The notes: a model not told the origin generated them from the letters alone. Numbered from the stretch's first letter, positions 19,196 to 29,593 are shown. The stretch: 64,000 nt of DNA from Candidatus Sumerlaeia bacterium (GCA_028284075.1 JANQSL010000167.1:1-64000); one strand, 5' to 3'. Translations and numbers: made by a program.

Positions 19196-20500
19196 TCAGT
19201 GGAGGCCGGCAGGTTGCGAGTGGACAGCCTCCGCGATGGTTTCCGAAATGTAGTTGGCTATGATCCCGTATCCAAAGCTGTTGGGATGGCAGCAGTCGTC
19301 CTGATAAATCGGCTCGGGGATATCGTGGTATATCATCGTAAGGTCGTGGAAGTTGACTCCACCTTCAATGAGTTCGCCCGCAACCTCGAGGAGTTTCGGA
19401 TATCCCTTCACCACGCCGGGGCGGTACGGGTGATCTTCGCGAAATGCGTATTCCCGTTCCATTTTGGTCAAGGTTCTACCCTCTTCAAAGTACTGATTAG
19501 GCTGCAGAACGTGAATATATACAATTCCCTGCGATTCGCAGAGCCCCTTCATCAGAAGGGAGCATGAAACCCAGTGCGTTGCGATTTGTTCATAAAGGTC
19601 CGCTTCCCCGTGCGTTTCAGGGTCAGGACCTGTTCTCAGAAATCCGCCGGCAGCGTGAGACCGCGAATTGAGAATCTCATTGTGCGCGATTGTGATTCGT
19701 TTTTCCAGCGGTCTGTCATATGACCGCCAGAGAAGATTACGAATGATGCTGAATGCCGGCAGGTCACGGAACATTGCGGCCCAGCGGTGTCTTTTCTCCT
19801 TAAGAACCGCAAGGTGACCGATTTGGAGCAGCGCAACCTGGTCATGGACTCCTTCTGTCCGAACATGCCAGGCTCGAGGGTAGAAGGGATTAACCCCCAC
19901 CGCGACATTTTCCACCTGGGACAGTGCGACCTCATTGTATCCATCAATGTTTACCACCACATCAGGTCGCACATCATGTGACAGCAGGTATGCGAGAGCA
20001 ATGAGCTGCTGTGGCTGCTTGTACCCGTCGATCGCCATGTTGAGAATGTTTGCCGTGATCCCGTGCGCCTTGAGCGTCGATTGCAGGACTGTTCCTCCAT
20101 CCCGACATGTTCCCTCGGCAACGGAGCCTCCGAATACCGCGACTCTGATGGATTTGTTGCCTTCTTCAGGCAACACTTCGTCCTTCTGCCGGGGAAATCC
20201 CCAGGGAGACGTATTCGGCGATCTGTCCGGATCGCGTACGAACCCAAGGTAAGGATGAATAACTTCTATCCTGGATTCGTCCCACTGCAATCTGCCCGTC
20301 TCCGACCCATCATCAGCCGCACCAGGTTCACCAGAAGTGGCAACCCGCTGTATTGTTTCGTCATACCGGCTGAGTGGAAAAAAATGGCCATTCAGAATAG
20401 CGTAGAGCAGATGCGAACATACCTCGAGCATTAATAGAGAAATACACAGCAATACTATAGCATACAGGAATTTCTTCCTGCGCGAGAAGCGCTTTGTCAA
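19196..20500 (-). CDS. SGNH/GDSL-hydrolase-like protein with N-terminal TM anchor
   Basis: 'RVAVFGGSVAEGTCRDGGTVLQSTL' block I and 'DDCCHPNSFGYGIIANYISETI' DxxH block V; N-terminal hydrophobic segment. Confidence 0.7.
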   Translation of the reverse strand: MTKRFSRRKKFLYAIVLLCISLLMLEVCSHLLYAILNGHFFPLSRYDETIQRVATSGEPGAADDGSETGRLQWDESRIEVIHPYLGFVRDPDRSPNTSPWGFPRQKDEVLPEEGNKSIRVAVFGGSVAEGTCRDGGTVLQSTLKAHGITANILNMAIDGYKQPQQLIALAYLLSHDVRPDVVVNIDGYNEVALSQVENVAVGVNPFYPRAWHVRTEGVHDQVALLQIGHLAVLKEKRHRWAAMFRDLPAFSIIRNLLWRSYDRPLEKRITIAHNEILNSRSHAAGGFLRTGPDPETHGEADLYEQIATHWVSCSLLMKGLCESQGIVYIHVLQPNQYFEEGRTLTKMEREYAFREDHPYRPGVVKGYPKLLEVAGELIEGGVNFHDLTMIYHDIPEPIYQDDCCHPNSFGYGIIANYISETIAEAVHSQPAGLH

Positions 20501-20678
20501 CGCTGCTCTCCCTTACGACCGTTTCTGTCTCTGTGGAAGACTTGTCGTAAGTATGGCTTCTGATTTTCACGATGTCAACATGCTGAAGACACTTTCCGTA
20601 TAGGAAGTGCAATGGCGAGATATTGAATCAGTGAGGTCCTCGGATCCTGTACGGAAACCTGTTCGGTTCGGCCATTGC

Positions 20679-22658
20679 CTAGCCCAACGCCTCCAGTGCT
20701 TCCTCCAGATCCTCTGCCGCAACCTGCAGATCCGTCCAGCGTTCCTCCGCTGCGGCCTGCCGCCCCTGCGTGTCCTGTAACTGCTTTGCCAGTCGCGCCA
20801 GTTCGTCCGCGTTTGTTGCGTTGGATGGATCGTGGAGCCGATTCTCAATCTCACGGCAGTGCTCATCCAGGCGCGAGACTTCCTCCTCTGCCGATTCCAG
20901 TTCCCGCCGCGCCTTTTTGAGGTCATTCGTAATGCGGTTCTTGTCGGCGTTAAGCCGTTTGCGTTCTTCTCGCGAAGACATTTCTGAGCCGCTCCGAGGC
21001 GCGGGCGAACTCGTGACCGGCGGAGGGGCGGGTTGCCCGTGTTCTTCCGCCACCCCCTTCATGTGCAGGTAGTCCGAGTAATTGCCGGGATAGGAGCGCA
21101 CCTGGCCGTCGCTGATTTCCACAACGCGCGTTACCACATTATCGAGAAAGTAGCGGTCGTGGGACACGAGAATCACCGAGCCGTCGTAGCGCCGAAGAGC
21201 GCTTTCCAGTGTCAGGCGCGAGCCGATGTCCAGGTGGTTTGTCGGCTCATCGAGCAGCAGCAGATTTGACTTCCCGCAGAGCATTCGGGCCAGCCTCAGC
21301 CGTGTCTTCTCTCCACCGCTTAGGACACTGATTTTCTTTTCGACGTCATCCCCGCCGAAGAGGAAAGCTCCAAGAATGCCTCGTGCCCGGTCGGAGACCG
21401 AAAGAGGCGCCCGTGACAGGAACTCGCCCAGGACCGTGTTATTTGGATGGAGGTCTTCTGAATCGTATTGAGCAAAGTACTCAAAGTCCACGCTACTGCC
21501 GTACTTTACGCTCCCCGTCGACGCTTCCAGTTTCTCCGCCAGAATCCGCATGAGCGTCGACTTGCCCGCGCCGTTCACGCCAACGAGCGCAATCTTCTCG
21601 CCGCGGTAAACCGTCATGTCCACGCCGGAAAAAACGCGCACGCTGCCGAATGACTTCGACAGTCCCTCGCTAACAATGACTTCCTTGCCACTGCGGGGTG
21701 CCGGCGGAAACTTGAAGTGAATCGTCGACTGATCCTCTTCCGGAGCTTCAACAATTTCGATGCGCTCAAGCTGTTTGATGCGCGACTGAACCAGTGCCGC
21801 TTTGCTCGCCTGATAGCGAAACCGGTCGATGAACTTCTGCATCTGTGCCAGCTCAAGCTGCTGGTTTTGATAAGCGCGCTGCTGCATCTCGCGGCGTTCC
21901 GCGCGCTTTTCCAGAGACTGCGTATAGTTGCCGCGGTAGACGATGACGCGTCCCCGGTCGATCTCCACCACTTTGTTCACCAGACGGTCCATGAACGCGC
22001 GTTCGTGGCTGACCATCAGGATGCTGCCCTCGTGCGACGACAGCCACGTTCCGAGCCACTCGATGGTTTCAATGTCCAGATGGTTCGTCGGCTCGTCCAG
22101 CAGCAGAATATCCGGGTTCGACAGCAGCAGCTTGCCAAGCGCGATGCGCATTTGCCACCCGCCGGAGAACTCCGTACAGGGGCGCTTCAGGTCCTCCGGC
22201 TTGAAGCCGAGACCGCTCATCACCTTCCCGATGTTTGAATCCATCGAGTAGATGTCACGCCGCATTGTTTCGTGCAGTAGATAGTCGTACCGGTCCGCAA
22301 TGGTTTGATACTCTTCCGACGCGTGATCCGTTGCCTCGCCCATTTTATGTTCAATATCCCGCATTTCCTGCTCATGGGCAAGAACCTCCTCGAACACCTT
22401 TTTGCACTCGTCCTCCACCGACAGGTCCGACTTCAGGTCGATCTCCTGCGGCAGATAGCCGATTTCCGTCGTTTTTGGATAGGAGACCTGTCCCGTCTCC
22501 GGCGCCAGCGTGCCGGCGATGATTTTCAACAGTGTGGACTTTCCCGCACCGTTCGGCCCGATAATGGCCGCCCGCTCGCCGTCCTCGACCTTGAACGACG
22601 CGTCCCGCAGCACATGTCGGGCTCCGAAATGAAGATTCACACCTGAGACGTCAAACAT
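20679..22658 (-). CDS. ABC-F family ATPase (Uup/YheS/EttA-like)
   Basis: Two ATP-binding cassettes: 'GPNGAGKSTLLKIIAG' / 'EFSGGWQMRIALGKLLLSNPDILLLDEPTNHLD' and 'GVNGAGKSTLMRIL' / 'LSGGEKTRLRLARMLCGKSNLLLLDEPTNHLD'; C-terminal coiled coil. Confidence 0.95.
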   Translation of the reverse strand: MFDVSGVNLHFGARHVLRDASFKVEDGERAAIIGPNGAGKSTLLKIIAGTLAPETGQVSYPKTTEIGYLPQEIDLKSDLSVEDECKKVFEEVLAHEQEMRDIEHKMGEATDHASEEYQTIADRYDYLLHETMRRDIYSMDSNIGKVMSGLGFKPEDLKRPCTEFSGGWQMRIALGKLLLSNPDILLLDEPTNHLDIETIEWLGTWLSSHEGSILMVSHERAFMDRLVNKVVEIDRGRVIVYRGNYTQSLEKRAERREMQQRAYQNQQLELAQMQKFIDRFRYQASKAALVQSRIKQLERIEIVEAPEEDQSTIHFKFPPAPRSGKEVIVSEGLSKSFGSVRVFSGVDMTVYRGEKIALVGVNGAGKSTLMRILAEKLEASTGSVKYGSSVDFEYFAQYDSEDLHPNNTVLGEFLSRAPLSVSDRARGILGAFLFGGDDVEKKISVLSGGEKTRLRLARMLCGKSNLLLLDEPTNHLDIGSRLTLESALRRYDGSVILVSHDRYFLDNVVTRVVEISDGQVRSYPGNYSDYLHMKGVAEEHGQPAPPPVTSSPAPRSGSEMSSREERKRLNADKNRITNDLKKARRELESAEEEVSRLDEHCREIENRLHDPSNATNADELARLAKQLQDTQGRQAAAEERWTDLQVAAEDLEEALEALG

Positions 22659-22849
22659 TCCACCAGCCTGGCCGAGAATTTCCGCCGCAACGCTTTCCAG
22701 CCCCGCAGCGGCGGGGAGCTTTAGGGGCGGGGGAGGTTGGCGTGCAATGGGGAAGAGGTCAGGAGTTCAAGCTGAAGGCCATTCCTTTGAGCGAAGTGGG
22801 TACGTATGATGATCGAATTCTCAGTGACTTTCAAGAGCCTTCATGTTGA

Positions 22850-23119
22850 ATGAACCCGCCCGTTGCCCGTAGGCAGTTTCGGAGGTGCTCCTTGTTTCGG
22901 ACATTTATTCTCTGGTGTGTGTTGTTTGTTCTCTGCTGGCCGCTGGCACTGGCGGCGTTGGTTTTGTATCCGCTGGTCTGGCTGATTGCGCTGCCGTTCC
23001 GGCTGCTGGGAGTCGCGACGGATGTCCTTTTCAAGACTCTCCGGGGCATCCTGCTGCTTCCCTGGCGGTTGTTGGAGCGGGCTCGCCCGAGTCGCCGGGC
23101 GCTGCCGAGTGCTGCCTGA
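22850..23119 (+). CDS. Small hydrophobic protein, hypothetical
   Basis: 89 aa with two long hydrophobic segments; precedes the SurA-like gene on the same strand. Weak evidence. Confidence 0.4.
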   Translation: MNPPVARRQFRRCSLFRTFILWCVLFVLCWPLALAALVLYPLVWLIALPFRLLGVATDVLFKTLRGILLLPWRLLERARPSRRALPSAA

Positions 23120-23218
23120 CCGGCCGCGAAAGCCGGGGTTTGCCTCCGCGCTTCCGCCTTTCTCCTTGTCTCTGGCCGTCTCCCCGGCACGATCCGCCTT
23201 CAGGGAGATTCGGTTACC

Positions 23219-24466
23219 ATGAACAAAGCACTCCGTACGCGTTTGGCACTGATAGGCCTTCTGTTGGGAGGTACTGCCTGGGCTCAGAACGTCGCGCCCT
23301 TGATTCGCGAAGAGCCCAAGGTTCAAGTCAACGTCCGCTCACGCGATGAAGTCGAAGACAAAAAGCAGGCAGAGGACGAAGAACCCGCCGCTCCCGCTCC
23401 TGATCCGGAGACCGTCATTGTTGCTCTGGTCAATCATCATACGATTACCCGCGCGCAGCTCGACCGTCGTGTGCGGGCCCGTCTTGGCGGCAATGCCCCG
23501 GGAGTGGTCAGCGCTGACAAGCCTGACATGGAACTTCCCCTGCCTCTCTCCGGCGACATGGAGATCATTGAGTGGGAGGAGGAATTCAAGCTGGAGGATG
23601 CCATCCGCGAAGAGGAAGGGTCCGTTGTCAAAGGCTGGATGGAGCAGATGATGCTCGCCGACGAAGCACGCCGTCATGGTCTGGTGGTGTCGGACCGCGA
23701 ATTCCGCGACCGCCTTCAGGAAGTTGAAAACGAGTTTCGTCTTTCCAGTTCCGAAGTCTCCGGGATGCTCAGCTCCATGGGGTTGAGTCGCGATGAACTG
23801 GAAGGCTACATCTACGACGCACTGCTTGTCGAGAAGCTCCTCGCACGCTTCGTGGCTCTCAATTATGACGATGCCTATCTTCACACGATCTACGAACAGG
23901 CGCCTTCATTGTATGTGACACCGCAGCGTCACGAGATTGCACACTTCACCATTTCACTGGCCGGTACGGAATCGAACGATTACATCAAGCGCCTCAAGAA
24001 GGACGCCCAGGGAATCGCTCAGCGTCTGGAGGACGGCGAAGCGCCGGATGTCCTTTTTGAGGAGAACAATCGTCTTGAGTTTGGTTTTTTCGGGGCCGTG
24101 TCGACCTGGAATCTCAGCAACCCGCGGCTTCATCCTCAGGTGGTGGCGGAAACAGCAAAGCTGAAGGAAGGCAAAGTCAGCGACGTTATTGTCGCTCACC
24201 GAAGGAGCGGCGGGCAGATCGTACCCGAGTCTCTTCACGTGGTGAAGCTGCTCAAGGTTCATCCGGCGACGGGGCTGACCTTCGAAACAGCTCTTCCGAA
24301 GCTGCGGGAGGCTGCTCAGGCGGCCGCTCGCGAGCAGTTGTTGAAGAAACTGGTGGAGGCTCGCACCCACAAACGCCTCGAGAATCTGAGTGGGGTGTCG
24401 CCCGAGAAGCTCCGCAAAACGGTGGAGGGGCTTGGCGAGAAACCGCCAGTCAGTTTGCGAATGTAA
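23219..24466 (+). CDS. SurA/PpiD-like periplasmic chaperone (SurA N-domain, parvulin-like region)
   Basis: Signal peptide 'LALIGLLLGGTAWAQN'; 'VIVALVNHHTITRAQLDRRVRARLGG', 'FRDRLQEVENEFRLSSSEVSGMLSSMGLSRDELEGYIYDALLVEKLLAR'. Confidence 0.75.
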   Translation: MNKALRTRLALIGLLLGGTAWAQNVAPLIREEPKVQVNVRSRDEVEDKKQAEDEEPAAPAPDPETVIVALVNHHTITRAQLDRRVRARLGGNAPGVVSADKPDMELPLPLSGDMEIIEWEEEFKLEDAIREEEGSVVKGWMEQMMLADEARRHGLVVSDREFRDRLQEVENEFRLSSSEVSGMLSSMGLSRDELEGYIYDALLVEKLLARFVALNYDDAYLHTIYEQAPSLYVTPQRHEIAHFTISLAGTESNDYIKRLKKDAQGIAQRLEDGEAPDVLFEENNRLEFGFFGAVSTWNLSNPRLHPQVVAETAKLKEGKVSDVIVAHRRSGGQIVPESLHVVKLLKVHPATGLTFETALPKLREAAQAAAREQLLKKLVEARTHKRLENLSGVSPEKLRKTVEGLGEKPPVSLRM

Positions 24467-24473
24467 CAGGAAA

Positions 24474-24497
24474 GCCATGTTCCTTTTGGAACATGGC
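24474..24497. terminator. Bidirectional hairpin terminator
   Basis: GCCATGTTCC-TTTT-GGAACATGGC, perfect 10-bp stem between convergent stops 24466(+) and 24525(-). Confidence 0.85.
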
Positions 24498-24524
24498 GGT
24501 TCTATCCGGGACGCTTTCCAGAGT

Positions 24525-25460
24525 TTACCAGTCGGGGGGCAGCGGCGGCAGGAGTGCTTCGCGAGTCTGGCTCTCGTTATCTTGGGAGCTGGCCCCTTTT
24601 TCTTCAGTCTTGAGACTCTTGAGTTCCGATTCCAGAATCGTGAGGCGTCGCTGCAGCAGGCGAATTTCCCGCTCGATACGTTCCGTGCGTTTTGATTCCG
24701 CCCTGCGGGAATTGCCCTGGGACGGAGTGGCCTCAACCATACGCCCCAAATGGTGACGCAGACCGTTAAGAAACTCTTTGTCGTTGGATGGCGGATTGGC
24801 GAGAAAGTCGTCAAAGGCACGAATGCGTGCCTTCAAGCCCTCCGTTATCAGCCGCATTGCCGGGCGTTGCGGGTCTGCATGATCGAGTCGCGCCAGCGAT
24901 GATTCGAGCCGTCTGCGAACTTCCGGAATGTCCTCTCGGGCACCACGTGCCCATGCTGTAATATAGGTTTCATACTCGTCGCGAGCAGTCTTAACCCGTT
25001 GGCGCTCTTCGCGAAGAGCCTCTTCCGGTTTTTTGGAAGCCTCGATCTCCTCTTCCTTCTCCGAGATTCGTTTGCCTCTCTCATCAATTCTCAGGAGTTC
25101 AGAGTGGATGATCCGCGCTCTTGCCATGAAATCGAAGTCTGAACCGCGTGAAGTGCCGGACCCACGGGGCGTGTCGGGTTTTCCGAAGCCCTGCCCCCTC
25201 TGGTCATAATCACGGGAGTCTTTTTCCCGAGTGGCAGGAGGAGGTACTGTGCCAAGTTCTTTGGCCAGATCCTCACGTCCCTGGTGACGGAGAAACTCGG
25301 CCACCCGTTCCAAATCCTCCGGGTGTATGGGAGGAGGGCCATTCTGTTCGTGGGAGGAAGGCGGACTCGAAGGCGGGTCAGGCCGCCTTGCAGGCAGTTG
25401 CACGAAACTCCCGACGAGGGAGGCTGCGGCAAAAAGCATGACGAGACGATGGTGTTTCAT
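24525..25460 (-). CDS. Secreted coiled-coil protein, hypothetical
   Basis: Signal-like N-terminus, proline-rich segment, then charged heptad-like helices. Confidence 0.6.
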   Translation of the reverse strand: MKHHRLVMLFAAASLVGSFVQLPARRPDPPSSPPSSHEQNGPPPIHPEDLERVAEFLRHQGREDLAKELGTVPPPATREKDSRDYDQRGQGFGKPDTPRGSGTSRGSDFDFMARARIIHSELLRIDERGKRISEKEEEIEASKKPEEALREERQRVKTARDEYETYITAWARGAREDIPEVRRRLESSLARLDHADPQRPAMRLITEGLKARIRAFDDFLANPPSNDKEFLNGLRHHLGRMVEATPSQGNSRRAESKRTERIEREIRLLQRRLTILESELKSLKTEEKGASSQDNESQTREALLPPLPPDW

Positions 25461-25518
25461 GGCGCGGTGACTGTTCCCCGGTCATCCCGGGAGTGCAAGC
25501 CCCGCGCCAGTTTGCTTC

Positions 25519-26694
25519 TCAGTTTGCCACAACGCCCGGTTGCCGGTATCTCAGTGTGACCTCAACAATCTCGACCTCCTCGGAATCGCTCGGTCGCGCC
25601 GGAAGGTCGATCGTGAGTTCAAGTTCGGTACCGCTCTTTCGATCCTGTTTTATTCCGTCCACGCTGATCTCTTCAACGACTGCGTCCGGCATCAGTGTTT
25701 CAATCACACGAACTGCTGCCGCCTTGTCCTTGAAGTTCTCGATCTCATAGCGGACTTCCACCACGCGATCGTACAACACGGTTCTTCGGGATGTGTTTCG
25801 ACGCTCGTTTTCACGCCGATCGGACATGATGCGGCGTTTCAGCAAAACATCCTTCACGGTGCCCAGCGTCAGTTCCGCCGTTTCACCGCTGGCCGTTTCC
25901 TCCAGGCCGTCCTCGCCGATAAAGATCGTCGTGCCGTCCGGATCCTCGCTGTAAATACGTGCCTTTCCCTGCCGCAGAAGAAACTCACCCAGCCCTTTTT
26001 CCCGGCTGTTATCGATTTCATAAACCAGGGAGATGATTTCACCATCTTCTCCACGAGTCGAAAAAGGCTGAGGGCGGGTCACGTACACCTTTCGGACGGG
26101 CAGTTCCCGGTTCTCGTAGGAGAGGAATCTCCGCGTCTCACCGGACTCCACGGAACGGAGCCAGTCGTCGCTGCGATGAATGCGAATGGTGGTATCGTCG
26201 AGATCCTCACCGCTGCCGTTGGACATGCGGAAGTACTGCTGAAACACGGCCTCCGTTTCCTCCGGATTCACCGTGAATTCATAGCTGAACCGTCGATCGA
26301 TGCCATAGAGCAGATAGGACACCCGAATACGCTCCGTTCGCGCCTCGGGAGAATGGATCTGCCATGTGAGCGCGTCTTCGTTGGGAGGAAACGCCACATT
26401 GATGACTTTCGTTGCTGTCGTGTCCTCACCGGGATTGCTCAGCAACTGAAGCTGAATCGAGTTTCGGTCAATTGCCACGCCCTGCCACGAGAAGTCGATA
26501 TGGTTCGTGCCCTTCTGAAGAGTGATATCACGCTCTTCAGAGAGCAGACTGTAGGCCGGATGTTCGAGATTTACCCGCATGGCGTCCCGGCCCGGGAGTG
26601 TGACAAGCTTCGTTCTGGCGTGCGCCGTGTTTTGAAGCGAACACGCGGAAACAATCAGTGCCGCGGATAGTATTTGCAGAGTCTTCATCTTCAT
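25519..26694 (-). CDS. DUF4139-like secreted protein, paralogue A
   Basis: 'TKLVTLPGRDAMRVNLEHPAYSLLSEERDITLQKGTNHIDFSWQGVAIDRNSIQLQLLS'; parallel to the adjacent ORF 26769-28133. Confidence 0.65.
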   Translation of the reverse strand: MKMKTLQILSAALIVSACSLQNTAHARTKLVTLPGRDAMRVNLEHPAYSLLSEERDITLQKGTNHIDFSWQGVAIDRNSIQLQLLSNPGEDTTATKVINVAFPPNEDALTWQIHSPEARTERIRVSYLLYGIDRRFSYEFTVNPEETEAVFQQYFRMSNGSGEDLDDTTIRIHRSDDWLRSVESGETRRFLSYENRELPVRKVYVTRPQPFSTRGEDGEIISLVYEIDNSREKGLGEFLLRQGKARIYSEDPDGTTIFIGEDGLEETASGETAELTLGTVKDVLLKRRIMSDRRENERRNTSRRTVLYDRVVEVRYEIENFKDKAAAVRVIETLMPDAVVEEISVDGIKQDRKSGTELELTIDLPARPSDSEEVEIVEVTLRYRQPGVVAN

Positions 26695-26768
26695 ACTCCA
26701 TTCATGCAGTGTCTGCGCTCAAGCCTGTTCAAACAGCGGCTTTGTCCCGGTCGCTGTCGGTAATTCAG

Positions 26769-28133
26769 TCAGTTCACTCGGTTTCGTGTTCCGGTGCGTT
26801 CAACAACTGTAAAAGTAACGACTTTTCTTGAAAGCGGATCGACATCGATTTCCCACTCCGCTGTGGCGCGGTCGACCTTTCTGAAGTGATCCGAGGCATC
26901 ATTGATCGTCCAGTCACCCGTGCCCATGGGGCGTGTGATCTTGATGGGAATCGCTCGGTTCCTGGAGTTTCGAACCTCGATTTCCCAATCGCGCGTGACA
27001 TCATAGCCAACCACGTTGCCACTTGAGTCGAAATCAAACTCAGACCGCGACTCGCTCATGACACGCTGTTCAAGAAGCACCAGCCCGTCCGATCCAAGAT
27101 TCAGTTCCACGTCCTCACCCACGGGGATGTATTTGTGCGTGGTTGATCCCTGAAAGCGCAGACCCTCACGTCCATCGCCACTAAAGGCATACCATGCACC
27201 CTCCGGCAGGGGCGTTTCACCCAGCTCATGGCCTTCATCGTTCTTGAATTTGTAGAACTTGATGACCTGGCTGCCATACTTGTTGGGGTTGTACTCATAG
27301 CTGACATCAACGGGCACCTCTTGAATACGAGGGTTGGGAAGTTGTTTCCCCCAGCCCGACTCGAGATCCTCCGTTCCCTCGATCGTGTAGAGATAATACT
27401 CCGACACGGCCGCCTTCACGATTTCCTTGGCTTCTTCCAGAACGGCCGGGGCCATTGAAGCACCTGCAAAGAGGGAGCCGTCCGCAGACCACATCGCCTC
27501 ATCGCGCATCATGCTCTTTGCCGCCCGCTGACGGAATTCGTTCTGATCAGTGCGATCACCGAGAAGAATGCCTCGTCTTGCAAGTTCCTCGATTGCCTGG
27601 ACAAGATTGATTTCGCCCACAACGAGACGAGTCTGAGCATCCTCAAAATCCTCGCCACTGTTGTTCGACACAGTGAAATTTGGTTCGAGACGAAGCGCGG
27701 TTTCATCATCGTTCGCAAATACCGAGTAGTCCGCCCGCCAGTTCAGTCCTGACGCAAAGTAGGTGATTTCAACCTGAGCTGTTCCTTGCCGGGCGGCCTC
27801 AATATTCCAGACGATCGTGTTTTGCGTGTTGGCGGGATACCTGGCGTCAAGCACCCGGAAATCCGGAGAGTTTTTCACCATTCTGATCTGTAGCGAAGTG
27901 GGGTCGATCAGCGTGTTGGCCCACGAGAACTGGATCTCATTGAGGCCTGTGTTGAAGGTTAGCGAGCGTACCTCCCGTACCAGCGTGAGATCCTCGCTCT
28001 TATAGATTGAAAGCTGCGTCGTGTCGCGTCCGGGAAGTGTCACGAGATCGATCTTTGCTCTCGAAGCGGAGGGTACAAAAAGACCCGCCGCCAGCAGCAC
28101 GCTTCCCAGCGCTTTTGCCGGTCGTCCTCTCAT
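26769..28133 (-). CDS. DUF4139-like secreted protein, paralogue B
   Basis: 'KIDLVTLPGRDTTQLSIYKSEDLTLVREVRSLTFNTGLNEIQFSWANTLIDPTSLQIRMV' plus 'ITYFASGLNWRADYSVFANDDETALRLEPNFTVSNNSGEDFEDAQTRLVVGEINL'. Confidence 0.7.
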   Translation of the reverse strand: MRGRPAKALGSVLLAAGLFVPSASRAKIDLVTLPGRDTTQLSIYKSEDLTLVREVRSLTFNTGLNEIQFSWANTLIDPTSLQIRMVKNSPDFRVLDARYPANTQNTIVWNIEAARQGTAQVEITYFASGLNWRADYSVFANDDETALRLEPNFTVSNNSGEDFEDAQTRLVVGEINLVQAIEELARRGILLGDRTDQNEFRQRAAKSMMRDEAMWSADGSLFAGASMAPAVLEEAKEIVKAAVSEYYLYTIEGTEDLESGWGKQLPNPRIQEVPVDVSYEYNPNKYGSQVIKFYKFKNDEGHELGETPLPEGAWYAFSGDGREGLRFQGSTTHKYIPVGEDVELNLGSDGLVLLEQRVMSESRSEFDFDSSGNVVGYDVTRDWEIEVRNSRNRAIPIKITRPMGTGDWTINDASDHFRKVDRATAEWEIDVDPLSRKVVTFTVVERTGTRNRVN

Positions 28134-28157
28134 TTGTTTGTCACCTGCTTATGAATT

Positions 28158-28182
28158 CCCGCGGGGCGCATCGCCCCGCGGG
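28158..28182 (-). terminator. Strong GC hairpin between lipoprotein gene and DUF4139 gene
   Basis: CCCGCGGGGCG-CAT-CGCCCCGCGGG, 11-bp perfect stem; no long T-tract, so terminator or processing element. Confidence 0.6.
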
Positions 28183-28192
28183 TGACTGCCCG

Positions 28193-28759
28193 TCAGGTTC
28201 TCGGCCGAATCTGGCGGTAGCGCTGCCGCGCCAGTTCCACCAGGTCGCGAACGTCCGCGGCGGGGGCCGATTCAAACTCATCGATCAGCATTTTGTAGTA
28301 AACCTGCGCCTCTTCCGGTCGCTTCAACTCGTCCAGACTCTTGCCTCGACCGTAGAGCGCAGTCATGCGAACCGTGTCATCTCCGGGCCAGCGCTGAAGC
28401 ACATGATCAAACTGCTCAATCGCTTCCCTGTGATAACCCAGTTCCTGGCGCAGTTCCGCAACCTTGAAGGCGGAAACCGGAGTGAACTTCGTGTCGTCGG
28501 GAAACCGTTCCTCCACGACGACATAGGCGAACACGGTTTTCTCGATTTCCCTGCGCCGCGTTTCCTTGTCGAAGATTCCCTTCGCATCCCGTTCCTGTGC
28601 AGCCGCGAGAGCGAACTGCTCCCTCACGGTGTCCTCATAGGGAATGAGGATATCTTCGCGAGAGACTCTCTTGTTTCCACCGAGACATCCCGCCAGGACG
28701 CAAACGGTCAGGGCGAATGCAAAACCCGTAATCGATATTTGTCGAAGTCTTTGTTTCAT
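28193..28759 (-). CDS. TPR-type outer-membrane lipoprotein (BamD/YbgF-like)
   Basis: Lipobox 'VCVLAGCLGG'; helical repeat pattern 'FKVAELRQELGYHREAIEQFDHVLQRWPGDDTVRMTALYGRGKSLDELKRPEEAQVYYKMLIDEF'. Confidence 0.7.
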   Translation of the reverse strand: MKQRLRQISITGFAFALTVCVLAGCLGGNKRVSREDILIPYEDTVREQFALAAAQERDAKGIFDKETRRREIEKTVFAYVVVEERFPDDTKFTPVSAFKVAELRQELGYHREAIEQFDHVLQRWPGDDTVRMTALYGRGKSLDELKRPEEAQVYYKMLIDEFESAPAADVRDLVELARQRYRQIRPRT

Positions 28760-28805
28760 CAGTCCGCTTTTCCTGCTCCGCGTGGTGTGACAACCGTGCC
28801 TCGCG

Positions 28806-29390
28806 TTAATGTTCCCCGTTTCCGTTTTTTTCTCCCGAGCCGTTCCCGTTCCGGTCGTGGTCGAGGAACTCCTGGAGAATCACCGCCGCGGCCACGGAGT
28901 CGACCCGCCCGGCCGTCTCGGACTCTCCGCCCAGTATCTCCTTTGCCTCCGCCGAGGTGTAGCGTTCATCCCAAAAATCGATATTCAATTGCGGCAGGCG
29001 GCGCTGAAGCGAGCGCGCAAAGGCCCGGGTCTTCTCCGCCTGGTCCCCCTCGTTTCCGTTTTCCAGCAAGGGCAGCCCCAGAATAACGGCCCTGACCTCA
29101 TGCTGTCCGATGACCCTCTCCAGTGCATCAAGGGTTGCTCTGCGGCCGTTTCGCTCGATCGAGGGGAGTGTCGCGGCGATCGTTCGCGATTCGGAAACTG
29201 CCAGCCCGATTCTCACGTCTCCGACGTCCAGTGCCAGAATCGACCCGTCCTCCACTGTAAGAGTGGAGGAATCCTTCTGTTTTGCCATCGTCGTCACTCC
29301 TTTCCGGCAAGGAGCATTACCGACTGACTCGTCCGGACTCAAGCCAACCCTTTCCAACTTTTTGCAGCCCGATGAACCTCGGCTGACCAA
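28806..29390 (-). CDS. ruvX: Putative pre-16S rRNA nuclease / Holliday junction resolvase-like YqgF (RuvX)
   Basis: 'SILALDVGDVRIGLAVSE', 'AVILGLPLLENGNEGDQAEKTRAFARSL', 'FWDERYTSAEAKEIL', 'DSVAAAVILQEFL'. Internal start MAKQKDS likely. Confidence 0.93.
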   Translation of the reverse strand: MVSRGSSGCKKLERVGLSPDESVGNAPCRKGVTTMAKQKDSSTLTVEDGSILALDVGDVRIGLAVSESRTIAATLPSIERNGRRATLDALERVIGQHEVRAVILGLPLLENGNEGDQAEKTRAFARSLQRRLPQLNIDFWDERYTSAEAKEILGGESETAGRVDSVAAAVILQEFLDHDRNGNGSGEKNGNGEH

Positions 29391-29593
29391 CTCTCGAAAC
29401 GTTATTAAACTAACACCTCAAATTCCGGGATGACGAGCCACTCAAAAGAATTCCTTTGGTCTTGACCGAGATAATGGGTTGCCGAACGCTCTTCGGGACG
29501 TGTTCTGTCCACAGATACACAGGGCGAACCGGAGGAGAATGTCGGTTGAGGGACCGGTCGAAAGCGCACCGTAAACTGCTTGGACAGGTTGGA

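Noticed and set aside
22841-23349. Overlapping ORFs 22841-23326(-), 22885-23349(+), 22986-23222(+)
   Set aside because: Arg/Pro-rich translations without domain character, overlapping the upstream region of the SurA-like gene; out-of-frame artefacts of high GC.
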